Below, piece after piece: positions 1 to 8,736 of a stretch of 53,110 nt of DNA. Position numbers and translations under genes: made by a program. The stretch spans positions 1 through 53,110 of the forward strand of contig QKCL01000032.1 of the NCBI GenBank assembly GCA_003246895.1, in the 5' to 3' direction. Origin of the DNA: Spirochaetota bacterium (lineage in GTDB: Bacteria; Spirochaetota; UBA4802; UBA5550). Numbering within the stretch: the first letter of the stretch is position 1; every line of letters begins with the position of its first letter. The notes beneath the pieces are model-generated. The model worked only from the letters and a program-made list of their open reading frames with translations, did not search any database and was not told the DNA's origin.

Positions 1-257
1 GTTTTGCCCGTATTTTCAGACAGAACATGTATAACTGCGGAATGATGGCTGTTGAGCTTTCAAAGAACGATATAGATCAGATTTTTAAGAAGTTTTCCGG
101 CAAAGGCGATGTTGAAGTAAAGGTTGATTTTGAAAATGGAAGTGCAGACTTTAAATCCGGTTCAGATTCTGAACAGGTTAATTTTCAGATTTCTGATTTT
201 GACAGAGAACTTGTACTGGCCGGCGGATGGGTAGATTTCGCTGATAAAAAATACTAA
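1..257 (+). CDS. leuD: 3-isopropylmalate dehydratase small subunit-like (LeuD), C-terminal part
   Basis: The gene enters from the left edge: the open frame runs from base 3 with no start in the window, so only about 84 C-terminal residues are present. The visible start FARIFRQNMYNCGMMAVEL matches the conserved FARIF...N...G segment of the swivelling small subunit of aconitase-type dehydratases. The tail FQISDFDRELVLAGGWVDF is typical of LeuD/homoaconitase small subunits. Such subunits pair with LeuC to isomerise 2- and 3-isopropylmalate in leucine synthesis, in the cytoplasm. Homoaconitase or methylmalate dehydratase small subunits share these motifs, so the exact substrate is inferred. The internal ATG at 27 is not a plausible start because homology continues upstream of it. 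Confidence 0.72.
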   Translation, partial: FARIFRQNMYNCGMMAVELSKNDIDQIFKKFSGKGDVEVKVDFENGSADFKSGSDSEQVNFQISDFDRELVLAGGWVDFADKKY

Positions 258-287
258 AAGAAGAATAGATTCGATAATATAAATCTT

Positions 288-318
288 AAAAAGCTGCCTG
301 GTGAAGGGCGGCTTTTTT
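288..318. terminator. Bidirectional intrinsic terminator
   Basis: A-tract, stem AAAAAGCTGCC, 8-base loop, then GGCGGCTTTTT. The arms pair with one T-G wobble, and there is a T-run on each strand. It lies between the convergent leuD-like and AsmA-like genes and overlaps the stop codon of the latter, so it can end both transcripts. Confidence 0.75.
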
Positions 319-2425
319 ATTTCAGTTTTATGTTTTTGCTTTCTGTAATCTTCCCGTTTATTGCAAAGGGTATTTCGTACCAGCTTCCCTTCGAATATTT
401 TCTCAAAAGCGACAGGGCGGGTCTCGGAATGTCCTTTATGAAGTGATTATTGAATTCAAGCTTCATGTTCATGTTTTCTGCCATGAGATTTCTGTCCAGT
501 TTTCCCTTGATTGACATCCGTATATCTTCAGAATTAAAGATAAATGATTTTGCCATGTACTGATTGCCAAGTACATCAATATTGCCGTATATTTCCCTGA
601 ATTCAAGATCCCTGAGCTTGTATTTCAGGTCGGCAAGAAACAGTATAAGACCTTTCTGTATGCCTGTATTTACAACCTTTCCTCTTGAAATGTCAAAGGT
701 TACATTCCCCACTGTGGATTCAGATATGTTATCCCCCAGTGTAAACTTCAGGTTTGTCCTTCCGTTGGCGATCCCGAAGAATCTGTCCTTCATGTTTTCA
801 TCCTGAAATTCAATGTCGTTGACCCTGATGTTATTGAACTTAAAGCCGGCATTTACAACCGGCCTTTCTGATTCCAGGGATATTCGGCCTGTTCCGGTAA
901 CTGTGCCCTTGAAAATTGTGGTTTTTATATTATTGATATCTATTGAACTGCCCTTGATTTTGTAATCTATACGCGTTGAGTAAGTTCTGTATTTTTCATA
1001 TACCGCTTCTTCTATGAAAACTTTTCCGAATATGTGGGCAGGTATATCAATCTTTCCGTTGGAGGCAATGTTGTCCTTTACCGGAGCCAGTTTTGATACC
1101 GGGTTTAAATCAAGGTGACGGGCATTTAAAACTGCGTAGATTTTTGTAATATCCTTGTCAATCGTCGCCACTGACAGAACGGCCCTGTTTTTACCAAAAA
1201 GTATTACCGGAATATTCTCCACCTTGAGTTCGCTGTTTTTTATGTTCACTGATGCGGCGGGGATTTTAAAGAGTTCAATGCTGTTTGTAACATAGTTTAT
1301 GTTGGAGAGTTTCATCTCTCCTTCAATGATGCCTTTTCTGTAGTTAAACCTGCCTGCAAGTATACCTTTAAGTTTTGACGGTATCGATTTTACAATACCT
1401 CTGAGATCTGAAATATGAACATTTGTGCCGCCGTTTGCCGAGATGGTGTTAATTTCGCCGCGGTCTGCATCTATCTGAAGTTTTTCAAGGCCAATGGTGC
1501 TTTCTCCGATGGTTCCATTGACCGATGTGATGTTTACGGTTTTTCTGTCTCCGATTGTGACAGTACAATGACCCGCTGCACTGATTTTTTTGTCAAAGTC
1601 CCTTAGAGTTGAGGATGCTGTTACATCACATGAAACAGCATCCGTGTCAGCCTTTATGTTCTTGAGTTTTGCTACTACCCATTTGAAGGGGAGCTGTCTT
1701 TTGCTTGATCTAAGTTTGTAAACCCAGTCCAGCGAAAGGGATTTTACCTCGGCACTTCCTGTAATTTTTAAATTCTTTTCAATATCAAGATCCAGTACTG
1801 GTGATAATATACCGTTTCTCTGTGGAAGTTGAAGTACTGTATCGGCTATTCTAAGTTTTTTAAAGTCTCTGTTTATAACTGTTGAGTCTATGATGTATGT
1901 ACCGTTCAGTGAAGAAAACTGCCCGGTGATTCCTGAAATATTGAGAGAGAAGTTTTTCAGAACAATTTTTGATATTACTATTTTGAAAGATGGAGGATCC
2001 ATGTCCTTGCTGCGTCCCCGGATCTCTTTTGCAAGATTCGAGAGGTTGTCTCCGTCTTTGCTGAATTCCCAGTTAAGACTTCCCCTGTTTACAGAAAGAG
2101 ACCATATTTTTATCTCCTTCTTTAACAGCGCCCAGGGCATGAATTTGATGACCGCTTCATCGGAGGTGAAGATTGAGTTTTTCTCTTCTCCGTCAATCGT
2201 GTATACATCTATTCCTTTTAGAATAATTCCCTTGAAACTGTAATCTATGGATGAGATGTTTACATTTCTGTTTAGAAACTTTGCAGACTGTTCCTTTATA
2301 AGGTGGAGGACACGTTCCTTGGGGTAAAAGTGCACAAAAACCGCAGTTCCCACGGCTGCTGTGATGGCCAGAATTACAGTTAAAATCAGCAGGTATTTTA
2401 GAAACTTTCGGCCTTTCTTTATCAT
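317..2425 (-). CDS. AsmA-like / DUF748-type envelope protein
   Basis: A 702-residue protein with one N-terminal membrane anchor (about residues 10-32) and a long beta-rich periplasmic body. The early segment around residues 50-130 (SIDYSFKGIILKGIDVYT, then FSKDGDNLSNLAKEI) has the look of AsmA-family N-termini. The end (residues 640-700) resembles the AsmA C-terminal region that follows the beta-groove. AsmA-like proteins of diderms are thought to bridge inner and outer membranes and carry phospholipid. That role is from family knowledge, not shown here. Its start overlaps the stop of the upstream cyclic-nucleotide regulator by 4 bases (ATGA), so the two are probably translationally coupled. 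Confidence 0.7.
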   Translation of the reverse strand: MIKKGRKFLKYLLILTVILAITAAVGTAVFVHFYPKERVLHLIKEQSAKFLNRNVNISSIDYSFKGIILKGIDVYTIDGEEKNSIFTSDEAVIKFMPWALLKKEIKIWSLSVNRGSLNWEFSKDGDNLSNLAKEIRGRSKDMDPPSFKIVISKIVLKNFSLNISGITGQFSSLNGTYIIDSTVINRDFKKLRIADTVLQLPQRNGILSPVLDLDIEKNLKITGSAEVKSLSLDWVYKLRSSKRQLPFKWVVAKLKNIKADTDAVSCDVTASSTLRDFDKKISAAGHCTVTIGDRKTVNITSVNGTIGESTIGLEKLQIDADRGEINTISANGGTNVHISDLRGIVKSIPSKLKGILAGRFNYRKGIIEGEMKLSNINYVTNSIELFKIPAASVNIKNSELKVENIPVILFGKNRAVLSVATIDKDITKIYAVLNARHLDLNPVSKLAPVKDNIASNGKIDIPAHIFGKVFIEEAVYEKYRTYSTRIDYKIKGSSIDINNIKTTIFKGTVTGTGRISLESERPVVNAGFKFNNIRVNDIEFQDENMKDRFFGIANGRTNLKFTLGDNISESTVGNVTFDISRGKVVNTGIQKGLILFLADLKYKLRDLEFREIYGNIDVLGNQYMAKSFIFNSEDIRMSIKGKLDRNLMAENMNMKLEFNNHFIKDIPRPALSLLRKYSKGSWYEIPFAINGKITESKNIKLK

Positions 2426-3639
2426 CTGTTTTTGTTAGCTTCTCTTTTGCGCTCAAGAATAGACTGCTTTCTGTAAAAAAGAACAGTTTTTTCAAGATCC
2501 TGCATGTCTGTAGATACCAGTTTTCCTTCACCCATTGAGATATTCTTGTCTTCAAGAAGCTGTACTATCAGAGCTTCGCCCTGTACCTGTGACAGGCCAA
2601 CCATGTTTATGAGCTCCTTTGAGCCGAATTCAAAACTGTGCGGTTTCTTGTACTCAATGGGTATTTTCTGCTTTTCTATCTGTGTCAGAAGTGTATCATA
2701 TATTCTTCCGAGTGGATCTCTTATGAGAAGGTTCTCAAGCTGTCTGTATGCGGTCCATATCCTTTCGCTGAGGAGCTGTATGAGCCTAGTGGCAAGCTGA
2801 GGCTGGGCCTGAACCATTCCTTCGAAGTTGGACTTGTTGATTGCAAGTACTGAAACATTTCCGTATGAAATAGCTGATGCGCTTCTGGGTTTGTTGTCAA
2901 GGAGTGCCATTTCCCCGAAAATATCTCCGGCTTTCAGTACCGCAAGAAGAATCTCCTCATCAACGACCTTGGTTATCTTTACCTTTCCGTCCTGTATTAT
3001 AAAAAGTTCATCACCCAGTTCGGATTCACAGAAAAGCATTGTATTGTCCGGGTAGGTTCTGTTCATGTTTTTCAAATTGGGCTGATCTGGAGCCTTAAAT
3101 GGAGCTTTAAGTGTCTTGAGCTTTTCCAGAGCGTTGTCCCTGAACTGTCCGGTGGGGCAGTAGTGAATATACCTCTGGTAGGCATAAATAGCATGTTTCA
3201 GGTTTCTTTTTTTCAGATAGTATTCACCTATACTGTACAGGTGCTCGGGTCCGTCAATGCCTGAGTGCTTGAGAGTAAGACTTGTAATTGCATGGTCAAA
3301 TTCACGGAGTTTGCGGCTGAAAAAACGTATGATTTTCATTGCAACGGCAGGGTTTTTCTGAATGAGAAGTCCGAATTTGTCATTCTCAACGGAAATGAGT
3401 GAAACATTTTCAAGTGCAACGGCAGATTCAAGTCTTGCGTGGCCGCTCATGCAGGAGACTACACCGAAGAAATCTCCTGGTCCCAGTATTGTGTAGGGTT
3501 CTTCCGCAACAACAGGGTTCTCCTTTGCTATTTTGACACGTCCCTTCATTATAATGTAAAAATTGTCGGCATTTTTCTTGCCTTCCACCATTACGAAGGA
3601 GTTTGCCGTATAGTTTTCTACCTTGAACTGCGTTGACAT
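2422..3639 (-). CDS. Regulator with two cyclic-nucleotide-binding domains and a TPR-like linker
   Basis: A 405-residue protein with no signal peptide. A first cNMP-binding fold covers about residues 8-115, with a degenerate phosphate cassette (GVVSCMSGHARLESA). A helical TPR-like stretch follows at 130-175 (EHLYSIGEYYLKKRNLKHA). The second cNMP fold at about 195-305 has a good cassette (GEMALLDNKPRSASA). The last 90 residues may form a winged helix (GSKELINMVGLSQVQGEAL), which would make it Crp-like, but the fit is weak. The start has AGAGGA six bases upstream of ATG. It precedes the AsmA-like gene with a 4-base overlap. Ligand (cAMP, c-di-GMP or none) cannot be told from sequence. Confidence 0.75.
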   Translation of the reverse strand: MSTQFKVENYTANSFVMVEGKKNADNFYIIMKGRVKIAKENPVVAEEPYTILGPGDFFGVVSCMSGHARLESAVALENVSLISVENDKFGLLIQKNPAVAMKIIRFFSRKLREFDHAITSLTLKHSGIDGPEHLYSIGEYYLKKRNLKHAIYAYQRYIHYCPTGQFRDNALEKLKTLKAPFKAPDQPNLKNMNRTYPDNTMLFCESELGDELFIIQDGKVKITKVVDEEILLAVLKAGDIFGEMALLDNKPRSASAISYGNVSVLAINKSNFEGMVQAQPQLATRLIQLLSERIWTAYRQLENLLIRDPLGRIYDTLLTQIEKQKIPIEYKKPHSFEFGSKELINMVGLSQVQGEALIVQLLEDKNISMGEGKLVSTDMQDLEKTVLFYRKQSILERKREANKNR

Positions 3640-3663
3640 GGTTCCTCTTATTGACCTTCTATT

Positions 3664-3692
3664 ATCTTACAATAAGCATATTAAAAAAACAA
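3664..3692 (-). promoter_or_regulatory. Putative sigma70-type promoter for the cNMP regulator
   Basis: On the minus strand TTGTTT, 17 bases, TAAGAT, ending about 25 bases upstream of the start codon at 3639. It is a moderate match to consensus in the short gap after mutS. Confidence 0.4.
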
Positions 3693-3704
3693 GTAAAGCA
3701 AGAA

Positions 3705-3726
3705 AATTTAATCAGCTGATTAAATT
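3705..3726. repeat. 22-bp perfect palindrome across the mutS stop codon
   Basis: AATTTAATCAG followed directly by its reverse complement. It contains the mutS TGA (3712-3714). On the minus strand it is followed by a T-rich stretch, so it may work as a weak terminator for the purB-miaB-mutS transcript. Confidence 0.5.
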
Positions 3727-6291
3727 CTTTAGACTGTTCAGCTCATTTAGCGCTTCAATTGGGGTGATGCTGTTAAGGTCTATTTTTTCAAGAGCCTGAA
3801 TGAGAACATGATTTGATGCATTGAAAATTTCCAGCTGTTCCGATTCTTCTCCTGCCGGTTCCTGAACCTTTTTCTTCTCACTGCTTTCCAGTTTTTCAAG
3901 AAGAGATGATGCCCTGCTTATGATAGTTTTAGGAAGTCCGGCTATCTTTGCAACATGTACCCCATAAGATTTATCGGCACTTCCTTCAATAACCTTGTGA
4001 AGAAATTCAACTGTACTCACCGTCTCCTTCACAAGAACATTATAGTTTTTTATGCCTTTCTTTTTGCCAAGCTCTGTGAGTTCATGGTAGTGTGTTGCAA
4101 AGAGGGTTCGGGCTTTCAGGTATCTGAGAATGTACTCAACAACAGCCCAGGCAATGGAGAGTCCGTCATAGGTACTAGTGCCCCGTCCGACTTCATCCAT
4201 AATTATCAGACTTTTTGATGTGGCATTGTTTATTATGTTCGCTGTTTCATTCATTTCAACAAGGAAGGTTGATTCTCCCCTTGAAATGTTGTCAGAAGCG
4301 CCTATTCTTGTGAAAATTCTGTCTGCCACTGAAAGGTCTGCGCTCTCGGCAGGGATAAATGAACCTATCTGGGTCATTAGCTGAAGTAAGGCGCATGTCC
4401 TTATGTAAGTGGACTTTCCGGACATGTTGGGGCCTGTAATTATTTTTATTATGTTTTCGTCGCTGTCGAGAAGTATATCGTTTGGAATGAATACTTCTTT
4501 TGTGTAGTATTTTTCAACAAGTGGGTGACGCGCCCCTGTCATGGACATGTAGTTTTCACTGTTTATTTCGGGTTTTATGTAGTTGTTAGTTATGGCAGCC
4601 TGAGCCAGGGAACAGATAAAGTCTATGTAGGCAATGGCCTCTGCTGTCTCCTGAATGGGCTTCTGGTATTTCAGTATTTCTGCGATAAGGCTTTCGATTT
4701 CTCTCCTTTCAATAGCAAGAATTTTGTCGCTTGCGCCGAGTATATCGGTTTCAAATTTCTGGAGTTCATCACTTGTAAACCTTTCTGCGTTGACAAGTGT
4801 CTGCTTCCTGAAGTAGTAGGAAGGTGCATTCTCTGCCTGTCCCTTGCTTATTTCAATGTAGTAACCGAGAATTTTGTTGTATTTGATCTTCAGTGTATTT
4901 ATGCCGTGATTTTTCTTTTCCTCTTCCTGATATTTGAGTATCCAGTCCTTTGAATGCTCCTTGACCTCATAGAGCCTGTCCAGTTCACTGATAAGTCCCG
5001 GAGCTATTACCCGTCCCTGTTCCGGAGACTGCGCAGGATCATCGGCAATTGTTTTTTCAATGGTTTGTGTTAAATCTGTCAGGTCACATAGTCCGGTTAT
5101 GAGACTGTTCATAGCCTGATTTACCTGACTTCTGGTTTCTATTATTTTTTTGATTTCTTCTGCAGCCATGAGCGAGTTTTTAAGAGCTATGAAATTATGT
5201 GTCTGCAGTTTGCCAAGGGCAAAGCGTGAAAGTATCCTCTCCAAATCGTATATCTGTGAAAGAGATCTTTTTGTTTCTTCAAGCAGATCCCCCTGCGTGA
5301 AAAACATCTCAACAAGATCAAGGCGCCTCTTTATTTCATCTTCCGCAAGCAACGGATTGAGAATTAATCTTTCGAGAGCACGCTTGCCCATTGGCGTTTT
5401 TGTCGAGTCGAGAATAGAATAAAGTGTTCTCTGTTTGGTGCCGTCCTGCTGATTGCGGACCAGTTCAAGACTTGAAACAGAAGCCTCGTCCAGTATCATT
5501 GTTGAATGTGAGATTATTTTTCTGGGATTTTTTATGTGGCCGAATGCAGTTTTCTGGGTATCATTAAGGTACTGAATGACGGAACCCACTGACATGATTT
5601 CCATGTCATCTGAAATGCCGATGCCCTTGAGGTTATGTATGGCAAGAGCTGTGCATATTGTTTCTGTCAGGTAGTCCCTGTCGTATATCCACTCATTAAG
5701 GTACTGAATGGGGATATCCCTGTTTTTTATGATCTCAACGTACTGTATATCCTTTTCGTGTGAACCCGTATGTATAATGATTTCCCTTGGATTGTACTTC
5801 GCGAGTTCACCCCTGAATTTATCAATGTTCTTTTCGGTAACTGTATAGAAAAAATCACCTGTGGAGATGTCTACAAACGAAAGAGCAATTGCATCCTTTG
5901 CTATGTAAGCAGACGCAAGAAAGTTATTATGATCAGATTCAAGTAGATTTGATTCAATTACAGTGCCCGGAGTTACTATTTTTACAACATCTCTTTTTAC
6001 TATTGTTCCCTGAGAGGGTGTTGTCTCCAGCTGTTCGCATATTGCAACCCTGTGTCCCGCCTTTATTATCCGGGCTATGTAGTTCTCTGCTGCATGGTAG
6101 GGTATTCCACACATGGGCACATCGTTTTGTCTTGCAGTGAGCGCAATATTAAGAATTTTTGATGCTGTTTTTGCATCATCAAAAAACATTTCATAGAAGT
6201 CGCCCATCCTGAAAAAAAGTATGTCATTCTGATGTTTCTTCTTGATATCGATGTACTGTTTCATCATGGGTGTCTGTTTTTCTGTCATCAT
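3712..6291 (-). CDS. mutS: DNA mismatch repair protein MutS
   Basis: An 859-residue protein of normal MutS1 length. The mismatch-reading Phe-X-Glu motif is present as GDFYEMF (F32, E34). The C-terminal ATPase has Walker A GPNMSGKST near residue 619, Walker B with the family motif LIIMDEVGRGTSTYDG near 695-710, and the conserved FATHYHEL downstream. It recognises mispaired bases and, with MutL, starts strand repair. The start follows the upstream SPOR-protein stop as TGATG (one shared base), so translation is probably coupled. Two adjacent ATGs are possible starts. The lever and clamp regions appear intact. Confidence 0.97.
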   Translation of the reverse strand: MMTEKQTPMMKQYIDIKKKHQNDILFFRMGDFYEMFFDDAKTASKILNIALTARQNDVPMCGIPYHAAENYIARIIKAGHRVAICEQLETTPSQGTIVKRDVVKIVTPGTVIESNLLESDHNNFLASAYIAKDAIALSFVDISTGDFFYTVTEKNIDKFRGELAKYNPREIIIHTGSHEKDIQYVEIIKNRDIPIQYLNEWIYDRDYLTETICTALAIHNLKGIGISDDMEIMSVGSVIQYLNDTQKTAFGHIKNPRKIISHSTMILDEASVSSLELVRNQQDGTKQRTLYSILDSTKTPMGKRALERLILNPLLAEDEIKRRLDLVEMFFTQGDLLEETKRSLSQIYDLERILSRFALGKLQTHNFIALKNSLMAAEEIKKIIETRSQVNQAMNSLITGLCDLTDLTQTIEKTIADDPAQSPEQGRVIAPGLISELDRLYEVKEHSKDWILKYQEEEKKNHGINTLKIKYNKILGYYIEISKGQAENAPSYYFRKQTLVNAERFTSDELQKFETDILGASDKILAIERREIESLIAEILKYQKPIQETAEAIAYIDFICSLAQAAITNNYIKPEINSENYMSMTGARHPLVEKYYTKEVFIPNDILLDSDENIIKIITGPNMSGKSTYIRTCALLQLMTQIGSFIPAESADLSVADRIFTRIGASDNISRGESTFLVEMNETANIINNATSKSLIIMDEVGRGTSTYDGLSIAWAVVEYILRYLKARTLFATHYHELTELGKKKGIKNYNVLVKETVSTVEFLHKVIEGSADKSYGVHVAKIAGLPKTIISRASSLLEKLESSEKKKVQEPAGEESEQLEIFNASNHVLIQALEKIDLNSITPIEALNELNSLKNLIS

Positions 6292-7490
6292 CAGTCCCTG
6301 TAAATATAGCTTCGCTGTTTTTTTTCTGAAATACGGACAATTGTTCCGTTTATGCCGAACTCCTCGGCAAGTCTTATTCTCAGAGCAAGAGCACTGTCTG
6401 TATTGCTGAACCTTCCGACATAAATTGTAAAGCCGAAATTTGTTTCAATTGTTTCGTTTTCCGGGTAATTCTTTAAGAGCTTTCTTATTCTTGATGCTTC
6501 CCATTTTTTTGAAACCGGCCCTATTGATACGGCGTAATAAATGCCGGAATTTTCCCCCTGAACATTTTTTTCCGGTTCTATGTCAATTTTGGAAGTCGAA
6601 TCTATATAGCTTTGCTCGGGAATGTAATTTACAAATTTCGGTTTTTTAATCTTCAGTTTGTCGATCATGGAAATGGCAATTTCAGATTCAGGGGATTCCG
6701 GAAAATATTTTGTTATGTCCAGGTATGCAGAATATGCCATGTCGGTATTTCCGCTGTATCTGTGAAATTCTGCAAGTTTAAACAGAATGGAAGGGTAGAT
6801 CTTTGAGTTTTTGAATCCCTTTGCAAGTTCCGCCAGATTTTTCAGGTATGACCTGGAATTTCCGGTTTTTTTTCTGTTTATCTCAGCAAGATAGAAAATG
6901 GCTTCTGAGAGTACCTGCATATCATGGGTGGATTTTGCAATTACCAGACATTGATCCATGGCCGGTTCGAACCTGTTGAGCATTATGGATGAGGTGATGT
7001 TCATGAACCTGAATCTCATTATGTAGCTGCTCATGGGGAATATTCTCATTGCCTGTGAAGTTTCGTGATTGAGTTTCTGCCAGTCCGATTTAAGGTCAAG
7101 TATTTCGCATATTTTAAGGAGAGCATAGTCCCTGTGCGGGAAATATCTGTAGAGTTTTACAACTGTTCTGTATTTTTTTTCCGCAAGTTCCGTGTCAGAC
7201 TCAATGTCTGCCTGCATGAGCCTCACATCCGGTACATGGGAGCTCTGGGGAAAACTTTTCAGAAACTGGTAAGATTCCCGTTCAAAGTCAGTTTCATTTC
7301 CTGATTTAAAAACTGTAACAAGCCTTTCAAAACCGGTTTTCTCCGTTACCGAGGCAGATACCGCATGAACGGAGAGGGTTAAAATTACAGGAACCTGCAG
7401 AATGATGTATTTAAATCTTTTCCCCGAACAGTGTTGAACCGCGTACCTCTGTAATCCTGAGAGGAATGACCCTGCCGAGATCACCGGCAT
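6291..7490 (-). CDS. Exported TPR/SPOR-domain protein
   Basis: The body has a TPR-like helical region (about 90-280 residues from the start used here) and a C-terminal SPOR-like domain of about 70 residues (YYAVSIGPVSKKWEASRIRK ... NFGFTIYVGRFS). SPOR domains bind denuded peptidoglycan glycan strands at division sites or in the wall. A hydrophobic signal-like segment (YIILQVPVILTLSVHAVSA) precedes the mature part. The start is uncertain. No ATG, GTG or TTG lies in frame between the miaB stop and the signal segment, so the nearest ATG (7490, used here) is inside miaB. A CTG or ATT near 7400 would give a neat short signal peptide. The reading frame is open to 7577. Confidence 0.6.
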   Translation of the reverse strand: MPVISAGSFLSGLQRYAVQHCSGKRFKYIILQVPVILTLSVHAVSASVTEKTGFERLVTVFKSGNETDFERESYQFLKSFPQSSHVPDVRLMQADIESDTELAEKKYRTVVKLYRYFPHRDYALLKICEILDLKSDWQKLNHETSQAMRIFPMSSYIMRFRFMNITSSIMLNRFEPAMDQCLVIAKSTHDMQVLSEAIFYLAEINRKKTGNSRSYLKNLAELAKGFKNSKIYPSILFKLAEFHRYSGNTDMAYSAYLDITKYFPESPESEIAISMIDKLKIKKPKFVNYIPEQSYIDSTSKIDIEPEKNVQGENSGIYYAVSIGPVSKKWEASRIRKLLKNYPENETIETNFGFTIYVGRFSNTDSALALRIRLAEEFGINGTIVRISEKKQRSYIYRD

Positions 7491-8736
7491 CACCCCTGAA
7501 TACCACAGGATGATTGAGAGAAGTTTTCCCTGAAATTTCTTCACTGGACTTTTTACTGATTCTTTCGGCAATTGCATTTTCAGTTTTATCTATCCTGCTT
7601 TTCAGTTTTTCAAGTGAAATTTCTCTTTGCAGTGAAATTAATCTGTTAAGTCGGTCTATTTTTTCATTTCTTGAGAGTTTTTCCTCAAGTTTGAAAGAGG
7701 GGGTTCCCTTTCTGGGAGAATAGGCATACATGAATGCCTCGTCATACCGGATTTTCTTTACAGCGTCGAGTGTCTCATTGAATTGATCTTCAGTTTCACC
7801 CGGAAACCCCACTATAAGATCTGTTGATATGGCATAGTCTGGAAGGGTCCTGTTAATGGCTTCAATAATGTCCATATACGATTTCATTGTGTACTTTCTG
7901 TTCATCCTCTTTAAAACAGAGTCTGAACCGCTCTGAAGTGGCAGGTGTATACCCCTTGAAATGTTGGGGTGATCAGCCATAACCCTGACTATTTCTGTTG
8001 AAAAGTCCATTGGATGAGATGTGAGAAAGTTTATCTTCTCCAGTCCCTCAACTTGTGCTGTCTTCTCAAGGAGTTTATAAAACGGGATGTCTCCCGAATC
8101 CTGGCCGTACTGGTTAACGTTCTGTCCCAGAAGGGTTATCTCCATTATACCCTGCGCAGCCAGATCCTTTATAAACTGAATGATTCTTTCAGAAGGGAAT
8201 GATATTAGTTTGCCTCTCACATATGGGACTATGCAGTATGTACAGAAGTTCTCACAGCCGTGGGTAATAGTCACCCATTTATGCCAGGGATTCTCCTCCC
8301 TGCTGTTTATGAGGCCTTCGTTCAGTCTCTCCTGAAAATCTTCAGTATTCTGCGAGACAAAGAGGCTGCGGCATTTAAAGCCGTTTTCAATGTAGTCTTT
8401 AACTATTTCCCCGATCATTGGAGACTGGTAGGGGCCCACTGCGATATCAGCCCTGCCGGATTTTACAATATCATCTCCGATCCTCTGTGCGGCACAGCCT
8501 GCTATTACGACAATTTTTTTCCTGCCGCCTTTTCCGTATTTGGTGGATTCTATTCTTGATACTGCACGGTCTTCGGCATGCTGCCTTACAGAGCATGTGT
8601 TGAAAAGGCATATTTCAGCCTCTTCTGAAGTATTTGCTTCTATGAATCCGGCCTTTTCAAGGGAGAGTCTCATGAGGTCTGAATCCCCCTTGTTCATCTG
8701 ACAGCCGAATGTTTCAATAAAAAAGGTTCTGTGCAT
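7411..8736 (-). CDS. miaB: tRNA-2-methylthio-N6-dimethylallyladenosine synthase MiaB
   Basis: A 441-residue radical-SAM methylthiotransferase. The N-terminal UPF0004 domain carries the auxiliary-cluster cysteines (FGCQMN at 10-15, CLFNTCSVR near 45, and a third Cys in AGCAAQR near 80). The radical SAM motif C-x3-C-x2-C is seen as CENFCTYC near residue 161. The C-terminal 65 residues fit a TRAM RNA-binding domain. It adds the 2-methylthio group to i6A37 of tRNAs. It sits directly after purB: the purB stop TAG is adjacent to the miaB ATG. Homologues MtaB or RimO are possible, but NTCSVR and GLGQNVNQYG-like features (LLGQNVNQYG) favour MiaB. Confidence 0.95.
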   Translation of the reverse strand: MHRTFFIETFGCQMNKGDSDLMRLSLEKAGFIEANTSEEAEICLFNTCSVRQHAEDRAVSRIESTKYGKGGRKKIVVIAGCAAQRIGDDIVKSGRADIAVGPYQSPMIGEIVKDYIENGFKCRSLFVSQNTEDFQERLNEGLINSREENPWHKWVTITHGCENFCTYCIVPYVRGKLISFPSERIIQFIKDLAAQGIMEITLLGQNVNQYGQDSGDIPFYKLLEKTAQVEGLEKINFLTSHPMDFSTEIVRVMADHPNISRGIHLPLQSGSDSVLKRMNRKYTMKSYMDIIEAINRTLPDYAISTDLIVGFPGETEDQFNETLDAVKKIRYDEAFMYAYSPRKGTPSFKLEEKLSRNEKIDRLNRLISLQREISLEKLKSRIDKTENAIAERISKKSSEEISGKTSLNHPVVFRGDAGDLGRVIPLRITEVRGSTLFGEKI

